Origin: Neospora caninum Liverpool
Lineage: Eukaryota; Apicomplexa; Conoidasida; Eucoccidiorida; Sarcocystidae
Assembly (NCBI RefSeq): GCF_000208865.1
Contig: NC_018385.1
Location: 682,001 to 746,000, forward strand
Length of the DNA: 64,000 nucleotides
Direction of reading: 5' to 3'
Made by a program: the position numbers and the translations under genes
Shown here: one piece after another, positions 12,687 to 24,900 of the stretch
How the letters are laid out: the number at the start of each line of letters is the position of its first letter
Numbering within the stretch: position 1 is the first letter of the stretch
Notes under the pieces: generated by a model
Told to the model about the DNA's origin: nothing
The model's input: only the letters and a program-made list of their open reading frames with translations
Database searches by the model: none

Positions 12687-15392
12687 TCAGCGCGCTTTGG
12701 TCAGGTTGAACCACGTGAGATCAGTGTCCTGAAAATGCCCAAAAAGCAGAGACACAGGGGACACCGTGGAAGACATGTCTAATCAGGAGACTGCCTTGTC
12801 GGCTCGAACGAAACGTGTGTACACACAAGAGGAACCAAACGAGACAAAACCCACGGAAAAAGAAGATCTGAAGAAAGGCACAGGCGAGGCGGCATCCACA
12901 TGGGCTTGTGCTGCTCCACGGAGACGAACCGAGAAGAAAGGCGAGGGCGAATTCGACGAGAAACCCACGCACCGAGTGAAGGCAGAAAGGAAAAAAAAGA
13001 AAGGAAAGGCGACACTCTTCCTAAATGCGTAGCGAGAACAGCCGTTTCCTTCTGGAGCCCCTACCTGCTTTGCGAGGATCAGCGTAATGCGCTCGGGGCG
13101 GACACTGACACGGCACTTGGAAGTCTCGACTGGATGATAGAGGCGATTCAGAACCAAAACATGGTTGCCTGCGGTCGCTGAAGACACATGCATTCATGAA
13201 AGACAAAAACGATGCACACTCCTCATCGGCACAAAAGACTCATCGCAGATTCCCCCGGCGTTCGAATGTGCGATGCTCCCCCGCTGGATAAAATGCGGCT
13301 TTCTTTCCCTCGTGTATCCTCTCTCTTGGCGCTCTCTTCTCCCTCTCTCTTTGCCCTCGCTCGTCTCACACGGCATGCGCCACTCCCTGCTGGCCTGTGC
13401 TGTATCTTCTCTCTCCTCTCCCTAGTGTCTCTCCCTCTCGGCGTGAGGCTGCTCTGTGGGTTTCCGTTCACCGCGCCCTCGAGCTGCGAACCGTTTCGAA
13501 GCTTCGCCGTTTCGTTTCCCCAGACACGGAAAAAGGCTTACTGTGGATCGCGATAGCTGCGCGCTCGTCGTCGAAGAAGGCGCCGACGTTCTCTTTTTCG
13601 AAGCGGAGTTCCGCGTCTCCCGCCTTCGGGGACTCCACGAGCTTCTCCAGGGGTACGTACACCCTGCAACAGGGGAGCGCAACGCACAGGAGCGGGGCAA
13701 CGAGAAAGGAAGTCCAGAGAGAATCGGCGGACAACGCAGAGAGCAGGGGAGCAAACGAGGAAGCGAGCGGGCATCCGGACAGAGCAAAGATCCGCGACGC
13801 GCTGACCCAGTCTTTTATTTCCCCCACGCAAAACGGAGCACGGAGGAAGCCACACCAAGTCGCACACAGGGAAACGGCCTAAAAGCACAGCACGCGAACT
13901 GCAGGCGCCTGGAAGAAGAAACAGGGAAAAGGACGCGAATGAGAGGAAACAGTCACTTCTGCGCAATTACTCTCACCCCACCCGCACCTTTTTGCTGTAA
14001 CGCGTCGCGCCCCTCCCTTGGCTGTGCACGCAGCGTCGGTCTTCGCGAAACCCCACCACGAACCGCGTTCTTTGTTTCCACTGCCTGAAAAGACTTTCAG
14101 TCTCTGTCGTTCGGTCCGAACACGGTTCGCGTGGCGCGGTTCCACCTCACCTCACGCTTGCACCCTCGTCGGTCCACATGTAGCTTTGAACGGCCTTGTA
14201 CGCTCCGGGGATGTTTCCCGAGGCAGCTGTGTGTGCCGCCTCATCTGCGGAGGCGAATCTCTTCGCTCCGGGTGTCTCCTCGCCTTCCTCTGCCTTTCGT
14301 CTCTCGAGCAAGACCGGAGGGCCACCTGTGACGACTCCAGGCCCCGAGATCACCTGGAAATTCCCCAGATCAGGCAGGGAGGTAGGAAAGAGGAAGAGAG
14401 TCGGGGAGGCGAGAGCGAAGAAAAAGAAGGAAGCACGCGAAGCATTGGAGAAAAAGCCAAGAGTGCTTTGGAAGGCAACAAGCGAGCCGTGTGTGCGAGA
14501 AAAAGCAAAGAGGGGAAAGGGAGAAGAGACGGAGACGAGAGAACCGTCGATCGAGAGGTTCAGCAGGGGCGTACCTTAACTTCTCCTGCCTGCTGAGCAC
14601 CAGGCAGCGGCGCGTGAGCGTAGTAGTACTGAAGCAAAGGGAGCAAAGGGAGACAAAAACTTGGAAAAAGGGAGAAACAGAGCCCAGACGTCTCTCTGCT
14701 TGTTTCGCAAGGCTCTCCCTCCGTCCACGACAGGAGACAAGCTAGCAGACTGGCGCTCGATGAACAGACGAGAAGAAGAGGCAAAAGACGGAGGGACGGC
14801 GACACGTAAGAGGAGAAGCACAAGAGACATAAAGCACGACAGGGAAACGCAGTGGAAGCCTTCTATCTTCATAGAGACACCGAAAGAGAAAGGGCGACGA
14901 TCTCGGACGTGGAAGAAAAGGGAAAGCACGTGAGAGAGACCTAACGGAAGAGCGAGGCAAAAGAGACCTCAAGAGACACACAGAGATGGGCGGCGGCAAA
15001 CACGGAGCACGACAGACAGCAGAATGGAGGAGAGAGGTGGAGCAACTGCTGAGGTGGAGTCGAGAACATTTCATCAGAAGATCCATAAATAACATTCTAA
15101 CTCCCAAACGCTGCGGTGTAGATGCGGGCACGACCAGGACGAGTTCGAACCTGCCGTCTATCCCGTTGAGGTCCAGGGGGGGGGGGGGAAAGGGAGAAGG
15201 AAAAAAGGAAGTGCCCGACACACTTACGCTGTTGCTTCCGTAGCGCGCAATACTTTGACGCAGAGCGCTGGAAGTTCTCTTCAGATCACCTTCCTCCACT
15301 GTTTCGTTCATCTCCGGTGTGTCAGTCTCCTGTTCACACTTTCTCTCGTTGTCAACAGCCATGCTTCCCTCTGCAGTCGAGAGACCCGGCAT
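12687..15392 (-). CDS. CS (CHORD-Sgt1/p23-like) domain protein
   Basis: A small cytosolic protein of the p23/Sgt1/NudC/CacyBP superfamily, whose members usually act as HSP90 or ubiquitin-ligase cofactors. Six exons with matching phases: 15392-15228, 14628-14575, 14353-14151, 13663-13542, 13168-13065, 12728-12687, about 229 aa. After an acidic N-terminus comes SIARYGSNS joined to YYYAHAPLPGAQQ. The CS fold then runs from YMWTDEGASVRVYVPLEKL through AELRFEKENVGAFF, HVLVLNRLYHPVETSKCRV and PERITLILAKQ to the closing DTDLTWFNLTKAR. The W...VxVxxPL opening and the final WxxLxK strand are typical of CS domains. A second in-frame ATG (MAVDNER) lies ten codons in. Two exons are tiny (54 and 42 nt). 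No TPR, SGS or CHORD domain is seen, so a p23-like or CacyBP-like cofactor is the best guess. Confidence 0.85.
15176..15188. repeat. G13 homopolymer in intron 1 of the CS-domain gene
   Basis: Thirteen consecutive G on the plus strand, hence C13 in the sense of the gene, 40-52 nt past its first donor. Likely length-variable. Confidence 0.8.
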
Positions 15393-16929
15393 TTTGGCCC
15401 CGCAGCGAATTGGCTAGAAAAGGCGGAAGCAGAGAGAAGGCAGTTAAGGGAGCGAGGGCTCTGTTCAACAGGCACACAAGCGCGCAGAAGAGAGGAGACA
15501 GCGGAATTTAGAGCATCGACCAGGAAGACCACACGGCAGAGAGGGGCCCTAGGCAGACTTAAATGCGGCGTCTGGACATGCAAGACGCGAGAAGAGAGAA
15601 CTGCAGCGTGCGGAGGAGGACATCAGAAAACGCGGTTAGGCTGCGTCTTCAGAGCAGAGTTTTGTTGGGAAATGGAGTCTCAAAAAAGACCGCCTGCGCG
15701 AGGGTGCGTGGCGATTGGGCGGGAGGGCAGGCACGGCGGATGGAACGACGAGAAAAGCAAACGAGTGGAGAGACATCGGAGGTGAATTCCACTCAAACGC
15801 GCCGAGAAGGTGGCCTGCAGACTGATGAGAGAGTCAAACGCACACGCCTAGCTGAGATCGAAGTTGTCACGAACGCTGTCGCGGCTGAAGAAACGAAAGA
15901 GAAGGGCTGATCTGGTGTGTGTTGAAAACCTCTGCACGTTCGTCCGTTCGCGAAAGAGTGTTTCGAGTGCGTTTCTTTGAAGAAAGTGGTTGTTTTTACC
16001 CGCTCGCGTGTGCCGGGAACGAACTGAGTCGCGATATTTTGACTGGGGGAGAGACAGAAGAACGTGGACGGCGGCCGCGGTTGCTGAACGAGTCACTCGA
16101 GGCGCTTCGGCCAGTCTCTCGGGGACCACGCAACTCGTTTTTTCTGGAAAAATTCGCGTGTGGTGGATCTCGTCGCAGCACCGTTTCCTTTTTCTCCTGC
16201 TTTCGCGCACATGCACGCGCGTGTTTTATCTCAGCGTTGCGAGCGCTTTTCGCAACCCAATGTATGTGTGGTCTCTCTCGCCTGTCCCACCGTTTAGAGA
16301 GAGGACGTGCGAAAACGCATCTCCTGGCGGTCCGCCTGCTACTCTCAACGTCTGGGCTTCGTTCCGCGCTCCTGTTCCCGCTGACTTAAGCTAGCAACTC
16401 ACCGGAAAGAGATCCTCTGATGTTCAGAACCATTTCGAAGAATGTGTGCGCGGCATGGAGTGGAGAAAAGCTGCGCACCGGTCGTCAAGACTGCAAAGCC
16501 GCCCGAGGTCGTGCATTTTTTCCACCCGCGCGTCGAGCCTCCCCTGAAGGAAAAGCATCAGACCTGGGTGATGGATGACCCACCGAACAAGCGTGCGCGT
16601 CCGTCGCACAGGATTCGGCGCGGGTATTTTTGCACCCCATTGGCTGGAGAAAGAGGTGACATTGGGTGGTGTAGAAAGGCCGCGTGTGCACGCCGTCCCT
16701 CCTTTTCTGGGTAATTCCAGTTCTTGCATTCAAATCTTCCACGCACCATTTCGCTGTTTTGTGAAAATCCGAGCTTTTGCTCGCGGGTGTATAGGCGGCC
16801 ACGTCTTCCGGTCGAATATTGGAGCAACTTCGTTGCCTCGGCTTTCCAAAAAGAATCGAGACGCTTGCGTGGCATTGCGCAGGTCGCAAAAAGATTTTCT
16901 GTGCGTTTCTCCATCCTCCAAAAGACAAC
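15393..16929. promoter_or_regulatory. Divergent promoter region, CS-domain gene and thioredoxin
   Basis: The two genes point away from each other and their start codons are about 1.5 kb apart. No conserved coding frame was found here; the longest antisense frames (for example 17111-16485 on minus) overlap the thioredoxin start and show no motif. The region should hold both promoters and 5' untranslated sequence. No specific element could be assigned. Confidence 0.45.
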
Positions 16930-18189
16930 ATGCCGATCGAGCACATCACTACCGAGGCGCGTAAGTCTACAGAGTCTACACACGCGAAGGGTCTGTCCCA
17001 TATGCAGGCTTTTCCCGGGTCCAGGACGAGACTGGATGCTGCCGCTCTCGTGTGATTCACTTGTTTTGCCACAAACTCAAGCGATATCCGTGCTGTCGAC
17101 GAAAAAAACACTTTGCATTGCGAAGGAAGTCCAACTCGGTACGACGAGGACGGCGACAGTTCCCTCTCGACCGCTGCTGCGTCTGGGCATCCCGATCAAA
17201 CTTTTTTCCGTCGTGGGGGGCTTCGCTGTAGCACTGCTTCTCTATACAGCTTCATCTTTGCGGTCCTGTAAAAAGTTTGATGTTTCGGGCGGTAACTCGA
17301 CCAAGCCTGTGGTCCGGAATCTGAATTTGTTCCAGTTTGGTGTACCTACATGCGGTCCTTGGTGTGCCGTTCCTTGTAACGCTGGCTGTCGTTCGTGTTT
17401 CTGCTGTCTGTTCAGAATACAAGAGCCTCGTCGAAGACAACGAGATTGTTCTTGTTGACTTTTACGCGGTATGGTGCGGTAAGTATACTCGCGGGATTCT
17501 GTGGACCGGACCACCCACGCGTACCTGATTACGGGTATACAATTGCCTCACAGTGGTTTGTGAAAGTGCCGGTTTCCGCGCGTCATTCTGTTCCCTTCTG
17601 GTAGAGCTTGGTGGGCGTGCGTCGTATGATCAGTTAGCGCGTATAGATTAAACGAGTAACGCTATTTGGTTCTCAAAACCGGAGGAGGTTAGCCGCGCAG
17701 GCCCAGTTCGGCAGCGGTGCCTCGACGTTTTCGCTGGAATTTATTCGTACGCATGTGCAGACAGTTGCGCGTTTCTGTATAGGCAACTACTGCTGCGACT
17801 TTTTTGTGTTGCTTAGGCGCGTGCCTGGTGAAAGGGGAGGTGACTGAGCGTTTTTTTTAGTGCCAGTGCTTTTTGCGCTGGTGCCTGTTAGAGCGACCCT
17901 CGTTCCGCTGGGTCCGCGGAATGCCTAGGTACTCCTGTTCCGCCGTTTTGTGGGATGTACAGGCCCTTGCCGCCAGATCGCCCCCGTGGTGGAAAGCATG
18001 AGCGCCAAGCCGGAGTACGCGAAAGTGAAATTCGCGAAAGTTGACGTCGACGAGTTGGCAGAGATTGCTGAGAGGGAAGATGTCAACGCTATGCCCACCT
18101 TCAAGCTGTACAAGCAAGGCAAAGCAGTCGACACTGTACTCGGTGCGAATGTCGAGCGCATTGAAGAGATGTTGAAGCAGCACCTCTAA
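16930..18189 (+). CDS. TRX: Thioredoxin (classical small cytosolic type)
   Basis: Dithiol-disulfide oxidoreductase, reduced by thioredoxin reductase and serving as electron donor for peroxiredoxins and ribonucleotide reductase. Three exons: 16930-16960, 17416-17478, 17963-18189, giving 106 aa, the usual length. The protein starts MPIEHITTEA, followed by IVLVDFYAVWCGPCRQIAP with the WCGPC active site. Then come the buried-Asp strand VKFAKVDVDE and the cis-proline motif NAMPTFKLYKQGKAVD, ending in an amphipathic helix EEMLKQHL. No signal or transit peptide is present, so a cytosolic location is likely. The second intron falls inside the Gly codon of WCGPC (phase 1), separating the two catalytic cysteines onto different exons. 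The junctions are GTAAGT/CAG-type and the phases agree. Confidence 0.95.
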
Positions 18190-19764
18190 CCAGAGGGTAT
18201 GGGCACGTCCGGTTACTTTTTGCAGGCGGAGTCAGGGAACCGGGTCTCCAAGGAAGAAGCGGAAGAACTTTCGGAAATCAGTAGATGGGGAGGGACGGAG
18301 ATGGAATTGACGGAGAGGCAACCTGAACAAGACTTTCAAGGGTTCAAAATTAGCTACCGCAGAATGTAGCGCACGGGAAAGAGAGTGTGCCTGTTGAGTT
18401 GATGTCTCAGGGCAGCGATAGAGAGTCGCAGAAGACAAAAGCATTGCGGGCCAGCTTCGTGCTTTCAGACTTGTGGGCCAGGTCGATGTCGGAATCTATG
18501 GAGTGTCTCGTCGTTTGTTGCAGTGCACGCTGCGCGTGAAATACTGGAGACCCGGTGGGCAGGGGGCAGAGGCGAGTTCCACTGCTCATCCCTCGATTTC
18601 GGGAGAAACAGAGCGATTGTGCTACCGTTTGACGAGGTCCTCCACACCTGTCAAGCGTGTGTAGACGTCCTGTAGTGTCAGCAAGCTCTTTAAGGGAGTA
18701 TCCGGTCTCTATCGTCCGATGCGACGGAGTTGGCGGGCGCTTGGTCACGGCTAACCGTCGGTGCAACAAATTTCTCAAACACACGCACTTGGCCCACCCG
18801 GGGGGAAAACCACAATACTGTGCATGGTTAGATTGTTTCAGGAAGTCGTAGTTGACAAAATCAAGATATCAAGGCCAGCAAGCTCCGTATCGCACGCAAC
18901 ATTCGCAACTCTGGGTAGGAAACCCTGCTGCAGGCGTAGTTTTTATGTGACAGAAGTCGATGGGCGACGTCGACCCCCTGCTTTTTTCCGCTCCAGCCGT
19001 CCGAACGGCCACAACTTTGGGCAGGAAGAGGGGGCCGGAAATGTTTGTGTTTCACTGTTCGGCAGTAGGTCGAGACGGCATTGCTCCGCGAAGCACGTAT
19101 CCCCAAAGAATTCCTATGTTATGCACTGTCATCGGAGATGCATTCTAGATTTAACACCTGCAGCACCAGGATGCTTGTCAACCCACGTGGAACGATGCAT
19201 TGGTTCACTGAGTGGACTGGCAGGCAGTGGCGTCAGACACACACATGTTTACGCGGGACGCAAAAAACTCCAGTGGCGGATGGTCTGCTCCTTAGCCGGT
19301 GCTGTGGTACACGACGGTCTACCAGCTATGAACGGACGAAAATGAGGTTCGCATCCTAGGTATGGTTGTGGAGGGCCACTGGCAGCGAAGAACGAGTCGT
19401 GGTCGATGAAGAGGCGGGGCCTGGACACGAGGGCCGGAAGGCAAACAGGTGTGCCCTAGATGCCGAGGGGTGCACACTGGCACCAGACAAGGTGACCTAA
19501 AAGTATTTATGTTTTTCCTGAAAAAGATGGATCTCTGTAGAGCTATCAGGATCCCGAAATGACATGCTTTCCTGCGGGTGGTCGCCCAAGAAGGTAGACC
19601 CCGTCGAAAGTGATGTCCCGACGCACTGGGTGACAGTTTGCAGGTCCATCGAAATTGGCCAAATTTCAGTTACTATCGCCGGTAAGGCGACACAGAAAAC
19701 CCAATGAACACCCACCGAAACAACGCCAGTGTTGCGTGGAATCGACAGAAAACAATACGTATTT
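18190..19764. other. Spacer between thioredoxin and the tRNA-His pair
   Basis: No conserved frame on either strand. A plus frame of 194 codons at 18761-19345 lacks any recognisable domain and overlaps other frames of equal quality. Confidence 0.45.
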
Positions 19765-19836
19765 TGTCCGAACCAGGAATCGAACCTGGGTTTACACGGC
19801 CACAACGTGTTGTCCTAACCTCTAGACGATTCGGAC
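19765..19836 (-). tRNA. tRNA-His (anticodon GTG), copy 2 in transcription order
   Basis: A 72-nt cloverleaf on the minus strand. The 7-bp acceptor stem is perfect (GTCCGAA with TTCGGAC), the D stem is GTCT/GGAC, and the anticodon arm is ACACG-TTGTGGC-CGTGT with anticodon GTG. The T arm is CCAGG-TTCGATT-CCTGG, containing the B-box GGTTCGATTCC. The discriminator is A, as in eukaryotic cytosolic tRNA-His. The base before position 1 is also G, which would pair formally as G-1. A TTTT tract on the minus strand (19749-19752) lies 12 nt past the 3' end and can end Pol III transcription. Confidence 0.95.
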
Positions 19837-19904
19837 CGAAAGACAGTTATTTCGAACTGCTCTGGAGACACAAGGAACCCATGGACGACGAATAGAGAAT
19901 ACAT

Positions 19905-19976
19905 TGTCCGAACCAGGAATCGAACCTGGGTTTACACGGCCACAACGTGTTGTCCTAACCTCTAGACGATTCGGAC
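19905..19976 (-). tRNA. tRNA-His (anticodon GTG), copy 1 in transcription order
   Basis: Identical over all 72 nt to the copy 68 nt downstream, including the G at -1 and the A discriminator. No run of four T occurs on the minus strand between the two copies, so no obvious Pol III terminator follows this one. A read-through, dimeric precursor is possible. Both copies are flanked by short similar sequence on the 5' side, consistent with a recent tandem duplication. Confidence 0.95.
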
Positions 19977-21985
19977 CGACAGTTCGCCCCGCAGTTCGAC
20001 TACCAGAGAATCGCAAATTTTAAATAGTGACGTTACGGGTCAAAATGAACGGCGAAGCTAACTCCACTTAAATATTGCCGTGTACGGGATACGCATACCT
20101 CACAAAATATTGGAGAGCTCATCTCAGGCCCAGCATACTGCGTGCGGCGCTAGTGGATGCTCTTGTGAGTGACCGGCTCTTCACAATCCATGCTGCAAAG
20201 AAAATCAGTTTCCCTTCGTTACACACTACATGTTCCTCGGGGCGTTGCTTTGGTCCCATGGCACCACAGACGACGGGGGTATCAAGTGAGAAGCAGTTAT
20301 CCTTCAGTATGGTGAGTGGCCATGTGTTACCTCCGTTTCCTCGCTCTCTGCATGATCGACTCACCTGTTTTCCGGCAACGTGAATGAATTCTTGCAGACC
20401 AAAGAAGGGGGGGGGGGGGACCAACCTGTCTTTCCCACAGGCTACGATCCTGAGTGTGACACAGCGTAGGCATAACGATTACCCCAAAAGAACGCTAGAA
20501 GGAGTGGCGGGTCTCTCATACCATGACCGAAGAAGTGCCGACGTCTCAGTGGCAACCGCTGCGTTTTGGGTCTTCGGCGGCATGCCCGTACCGGTCAATT
20601 CGTACATTTTGTTGGTCTTGTGATGGAGCGAACAATGCATCAACGCCGCGAATCACCTGCGCAGAGCATGAAGATGTAAGCGGCGGCGTCACGGAATAGC
20701 CAGACAGTTGCACTCAGAGTATATGTCACAAATCATGGGACGTTTTTCATCAGATAGTCGCAGCGAGAACCTATGGCCTGCGTCTGCTTCCAAAAGCTGG
20801 GTAGGGGAAATAAAGCCAATCGTGACACTACTCCCTTGTCGTCAGATTTACTGCCACAGGTGTGTTCCAATGTGTCCTCGGGTTGCGGTGTAACTCATAT
20901 GGCGAATCAACCGCTTTCCGTCTTCATCAGCATAGCCACGTTACATAGGTGTGTCCCACGCAGTGGGGAAGATCCACGGTCTTGCCGTATTCGTTCATCA
21001 GCTGCAGGTGTCTACTAGAACTATGGATTCCTTGCTGAGTCAGGTGAGTCTTCGAGAGGTAGGGACACATTTGCAGCCAAAGAACCAGTCACGATCAAAA
21101 ACGGATCTGAGTATATTTTTCTGCTCACACCTACTTAACGGTAAGTTTACAAGAAGGGAACAATAACCGACTACAGCTTGCAAATTCTCGCCTACTATTC
21201 GCCCCTCAGCCCCACAACGTCCCGACGCGATCCTGTCATCACATGCAGCAAGTTTCTGTACTAGTTCTGGAACTGCACCGATGTCCTTTTCATCCCCAAG
21301 TGCCTCCTAATTCGCTTTTTCTACATGATAATCTCCAACTCGGATCATCGTAGGAGGCAAGAGGCCGATCCAATGGGCTGGGAAACGTGTATTGTGCTGC
21401 AACGCCGAAGGCACCATTTAGGACATAATTGTTTTCATTTGCTTTCCTCAAGGGAAGCAGCTAGAAACCTCGGGATTCAGGGGCTGACCAAAGACTGGGC
21501 TTACAATGGTGTGCTGAAAGCTGGTCTCTTCTTTTGTCCTTGCATCACTGAAGCCTCTTTGCAAGCATCGGACGGGCCGTCACAAGTAGTCTCCCTGGGA
21601 GAAAGGTGAAGGCTCTCTTCCCTAACATGTGGTAACCCCATTCAGCCGGCTTGGCGACAAAATCATCTGTCCACGTTGCAGGTCGTCGCAAAGCGTACAC
21701 ACATTTGACGCGTCTGCGTGATACTTGTCTATGCCCAAAATGTCTACACGCAGGATAAAAAGTTACCGGTCACACAAGTCTGTCTCGACTGTATCTGCTT
21801 AAGTATGTCCACCCGACTGAAGAACACTAGGAACGCAGCGCTGTGACTCCACATCCCGGCACGCCAATTGGAACATCCACGTCGTTTACACTAAACTCCT
21901 GCTACGGTGTTGGAAATGCTACATTTCATTTTCGGACGTCTGCAGTCGCCTTTGTCTCGTCGCAGTGTTCTTTCAAGAAGTCGCG
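19977..21985. other. Spacer upstream of IFT80
   Basis: Two kilobases without a supportable gene. It holds a G13 homopolymer at 20407-20419. The IFT80 promoter and 5' untranslated sequence should lie here. Confidence 0.45.
20407..20419. repeat. G13 homopolymer
   Basis: Thirteen consecutive G on the plus strand in the spacer before IFT80; likely polymorphic between strains. Confidence 0.8.
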
Positions 21986-24900
21986 ATGAGAGTTTTGTTC
22001 GATGTGGTGTCCACGGATGCTCGTCTTCCCGTGGTTCGCACTGCTTCTCCCAAGTCGTCCACAACACCGCTTGACATCGCTCCTCTTTGGCCCGCCCCTC
22101 TGCCAAACTCGGGCTTATGCGGCGACGCAGAGTGGATAGTCCTTGATGCGAATGACCATTCGGCTGATCCTCACTTCAGTTCCTCTAGTGCATTCGGCAA
22201 CCGAGAAGATCTCCTTACTGCCCACCGGGACGGGCGAATCTGTCGGTGGTCCGGGAGGGACTCTACGTTGAGCACTGCTGAGACTCTCTTGACCGTATCC
22301 GACACAACGGTTACATGTTTCGCGGCCGTTCCGGGGAGACGAGATATCTCAGAGTCTTTTGACCACCCACCTGAGGAACCGTGTATAGTAGTAGGAACGG
22401 AGGATGGAAGTTTGAAATGTTTCCGTCAGCCTGTCGGCAGCCAAGAATGGGTTGACGAAGCCACCGTTCCAGAAGCGCATGCGTTGGCTGTGACCTCCGT
22501 CACCTGGTCTCCTGACGGCTCTCACTTCGTCTCAGCTGGGGACGACGGCGAAGCGAAACTCTGGTTAGTTCCCAGGAGGTGCTGGCTACTCTCTCAAGAA
22601 GCATCTGCATGGGTTGCAAGTGTGTTGACGGGGGGCTGGGCAGCTCTGCTCACTTTGCCGCGGATATTCCCACCGACTTTGCACTTGCTGGTGCTGTGAG
22701 AGCATCCGGCACACGGCATGTGTGCGACGTGACCGTCAAGCGATGGTGGTTTCTGGGCCTTCCTTGGAGGGGACGCTCGTACGGCGCGTGTGGCCCTTCT
22801 CTTCCTCCCAGACAAAGCCGCCATACCCTGGAGCAGTCGGCTGCCAGGAGTGCAGCAAGGCACCGCTGTGGCTGCCTTTACGCAGAGCGGAACTCCAAGA
22901 CAGAGTTCAGACACACGGTAACACGCAGTTTGTGTGCGCGACGGAACTCTTGTTGTCCATGGCCCTCAGCGCGCGCGTTCTGAAATATCGCTTCCGTGTG
23001 CTGTGCCGGTAGGTCTCGCCGGTGCCAAGCAAGGGCAGTGGTAGAGAAATGTGATGCTCCCGTAGCTGCCGTAAGCTGGTCGACCAGTGCCGATGCGTTA
23101 GTCGTCGGCTTTGGAGAGAAGTTGCGCGTTGCAACGCTGCGCGACTTGGTGACGGATGCCAACGAGAAACATTTGGGGCGAAGCAGTGTGGAGTGGCGTG
23201 CGCACAAAGGTGCTGTTCTAACAGTCGACTGGTCAAGGACTATGATCCTTTCTGGCGGCGAAGACGGTCACTATAAGATCTGGAACCCTGATGGCGCCTT
23301 GCTGTTCACTGGATCTTCTCCGCGAGTTTCTTTGGGCGATGCTCATCCTTTTGATCCTGCCGTCACTGGCAACCCTCTGTCCGCCGTCACTGCAGTCCGA
23401 TGGAGCCCGTCGGGCGACACTTTCGCCGTAGGCTCTAACGACTGGATCGCCGTGTGCGACAGATCCGGCCGAATCCTCTCACAAACATTCAGAGAATTTG
23501 GTGAGGAGGCTAGTGCATTCCGAAACGCTGCCACGATACGCGCAGGACCGTTCTCTTCCAGTCCACCGCGGTGACCCGTCCCACGTCTTTTACCTTGTAT
23601 TGCCGCTATCTGACGTCAACTGCTACAAAGTAAACAATCTAGAACCCGATAGGAGAAGCAGGCATCGGATACATGCAAGTGATTCCCCCACGCGTTTGGA
23701 GCACGCGGCCGCGGCGCAGTGTCCTGGATAAGTAACTGGAGTCACCCGTGGATCGCTGGCAGGCCGGTTGAACCCCTTACTGCGTTCGGATGTGCGAAAA
23801 CTGTAGCGCCCATACTGATTCTGCTGCTGTCCCTCCGGCCCTCGAACAGGCCGTTGTCCTCTCTCGGGATTCCTCTTTCCAGTAGAAGTTACAGGCTTCA
23901 GCCGCCGTGCACGATGTTGTGTCCAACTGTCCTCACCTGGTAGCAGTTCCTGATACACTTGGCGAGCGAGTCGCGAAAAACCAGATTTGGTTTGCGAACC
24001 GGGAGGACATGCAAGAACTTCTCTTCCTTTCGGTCGCTGAATCCAGGTCTGCCGCACACGCTGGCGTGGACGCGAGACGGAGCCCATCTCGCCGTGGCTA
24101 GTACGCCCTCGTTGCTGGCGCTTGGCCGAATCATTCCGGACCCGAAGCGCTGGCGCACCCTCGAAGTTTCAGTGGATTCCGACACACGCCTCTTGCTTAA
24201 GGTGGGAACCCCTTGCGATTCTCACCATCGCATCGGCGGAGTTTGGCGTAGCCGCAGGAGAGGTGCGAGCGAGCACAGCGTCTTGGAGTGTACTCGAGAC
24301 GTGCTGGAGAGAGCTTCATGGCGACTCTAGAAAGAACGCACACTTCTTGTGGCGGGAATCTGTTTGGTAGCCGCTCTCTTTCCATGCTAGACTATAGCTT
24401 GTGCATTTGGCCACAACGAAACGGGGCCGTGGGCCAGCCAGCCAAAGATTGTCGTTCCTGCCGCTCTCATGTCCGCCACTTATATGCGTGGCACATCTTG
24501 TGCGCCTGTATCCTCCAGTGCCTTTCCCAGCGATGCCCTGCTGCATGCTGGGGGGTTAACAGCGGGAGTGATGCAAATACATGCGACGTCACGATTCGAC
24601 ATCCACACGCGCTCGCCGTGGAAGTAACTCCATGATTAGGTTTCACATAAAGGAGTCAGAAGAAAAACTCAGTGAAACACGCGGCGGAATGCATTTCTCT
24701 GTTTCTTCGACTTCTACGTGTTGGTGCAGGACCTGAAATCGCAGGCTTCACGGAGACTCGAACAACGAGATTCCATAGCTCACTGGTCGATTGGTGAGGA
24801 GCAAGAGAATGTGCAGTTTCGCCTCGAGCACTGTCTCAACTAAAGAGAGACACTCATGTTGATTGATGCCCCACCACTCCTCCTGCATGCAGTAAGTGCT

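Noticed and set aside
16485..17111. 208-codon minus-strand frame over the thioredoxin start
   Set aside because: Antisense to a clear thioredoxin first exon and its promoter; no recognisable motif.
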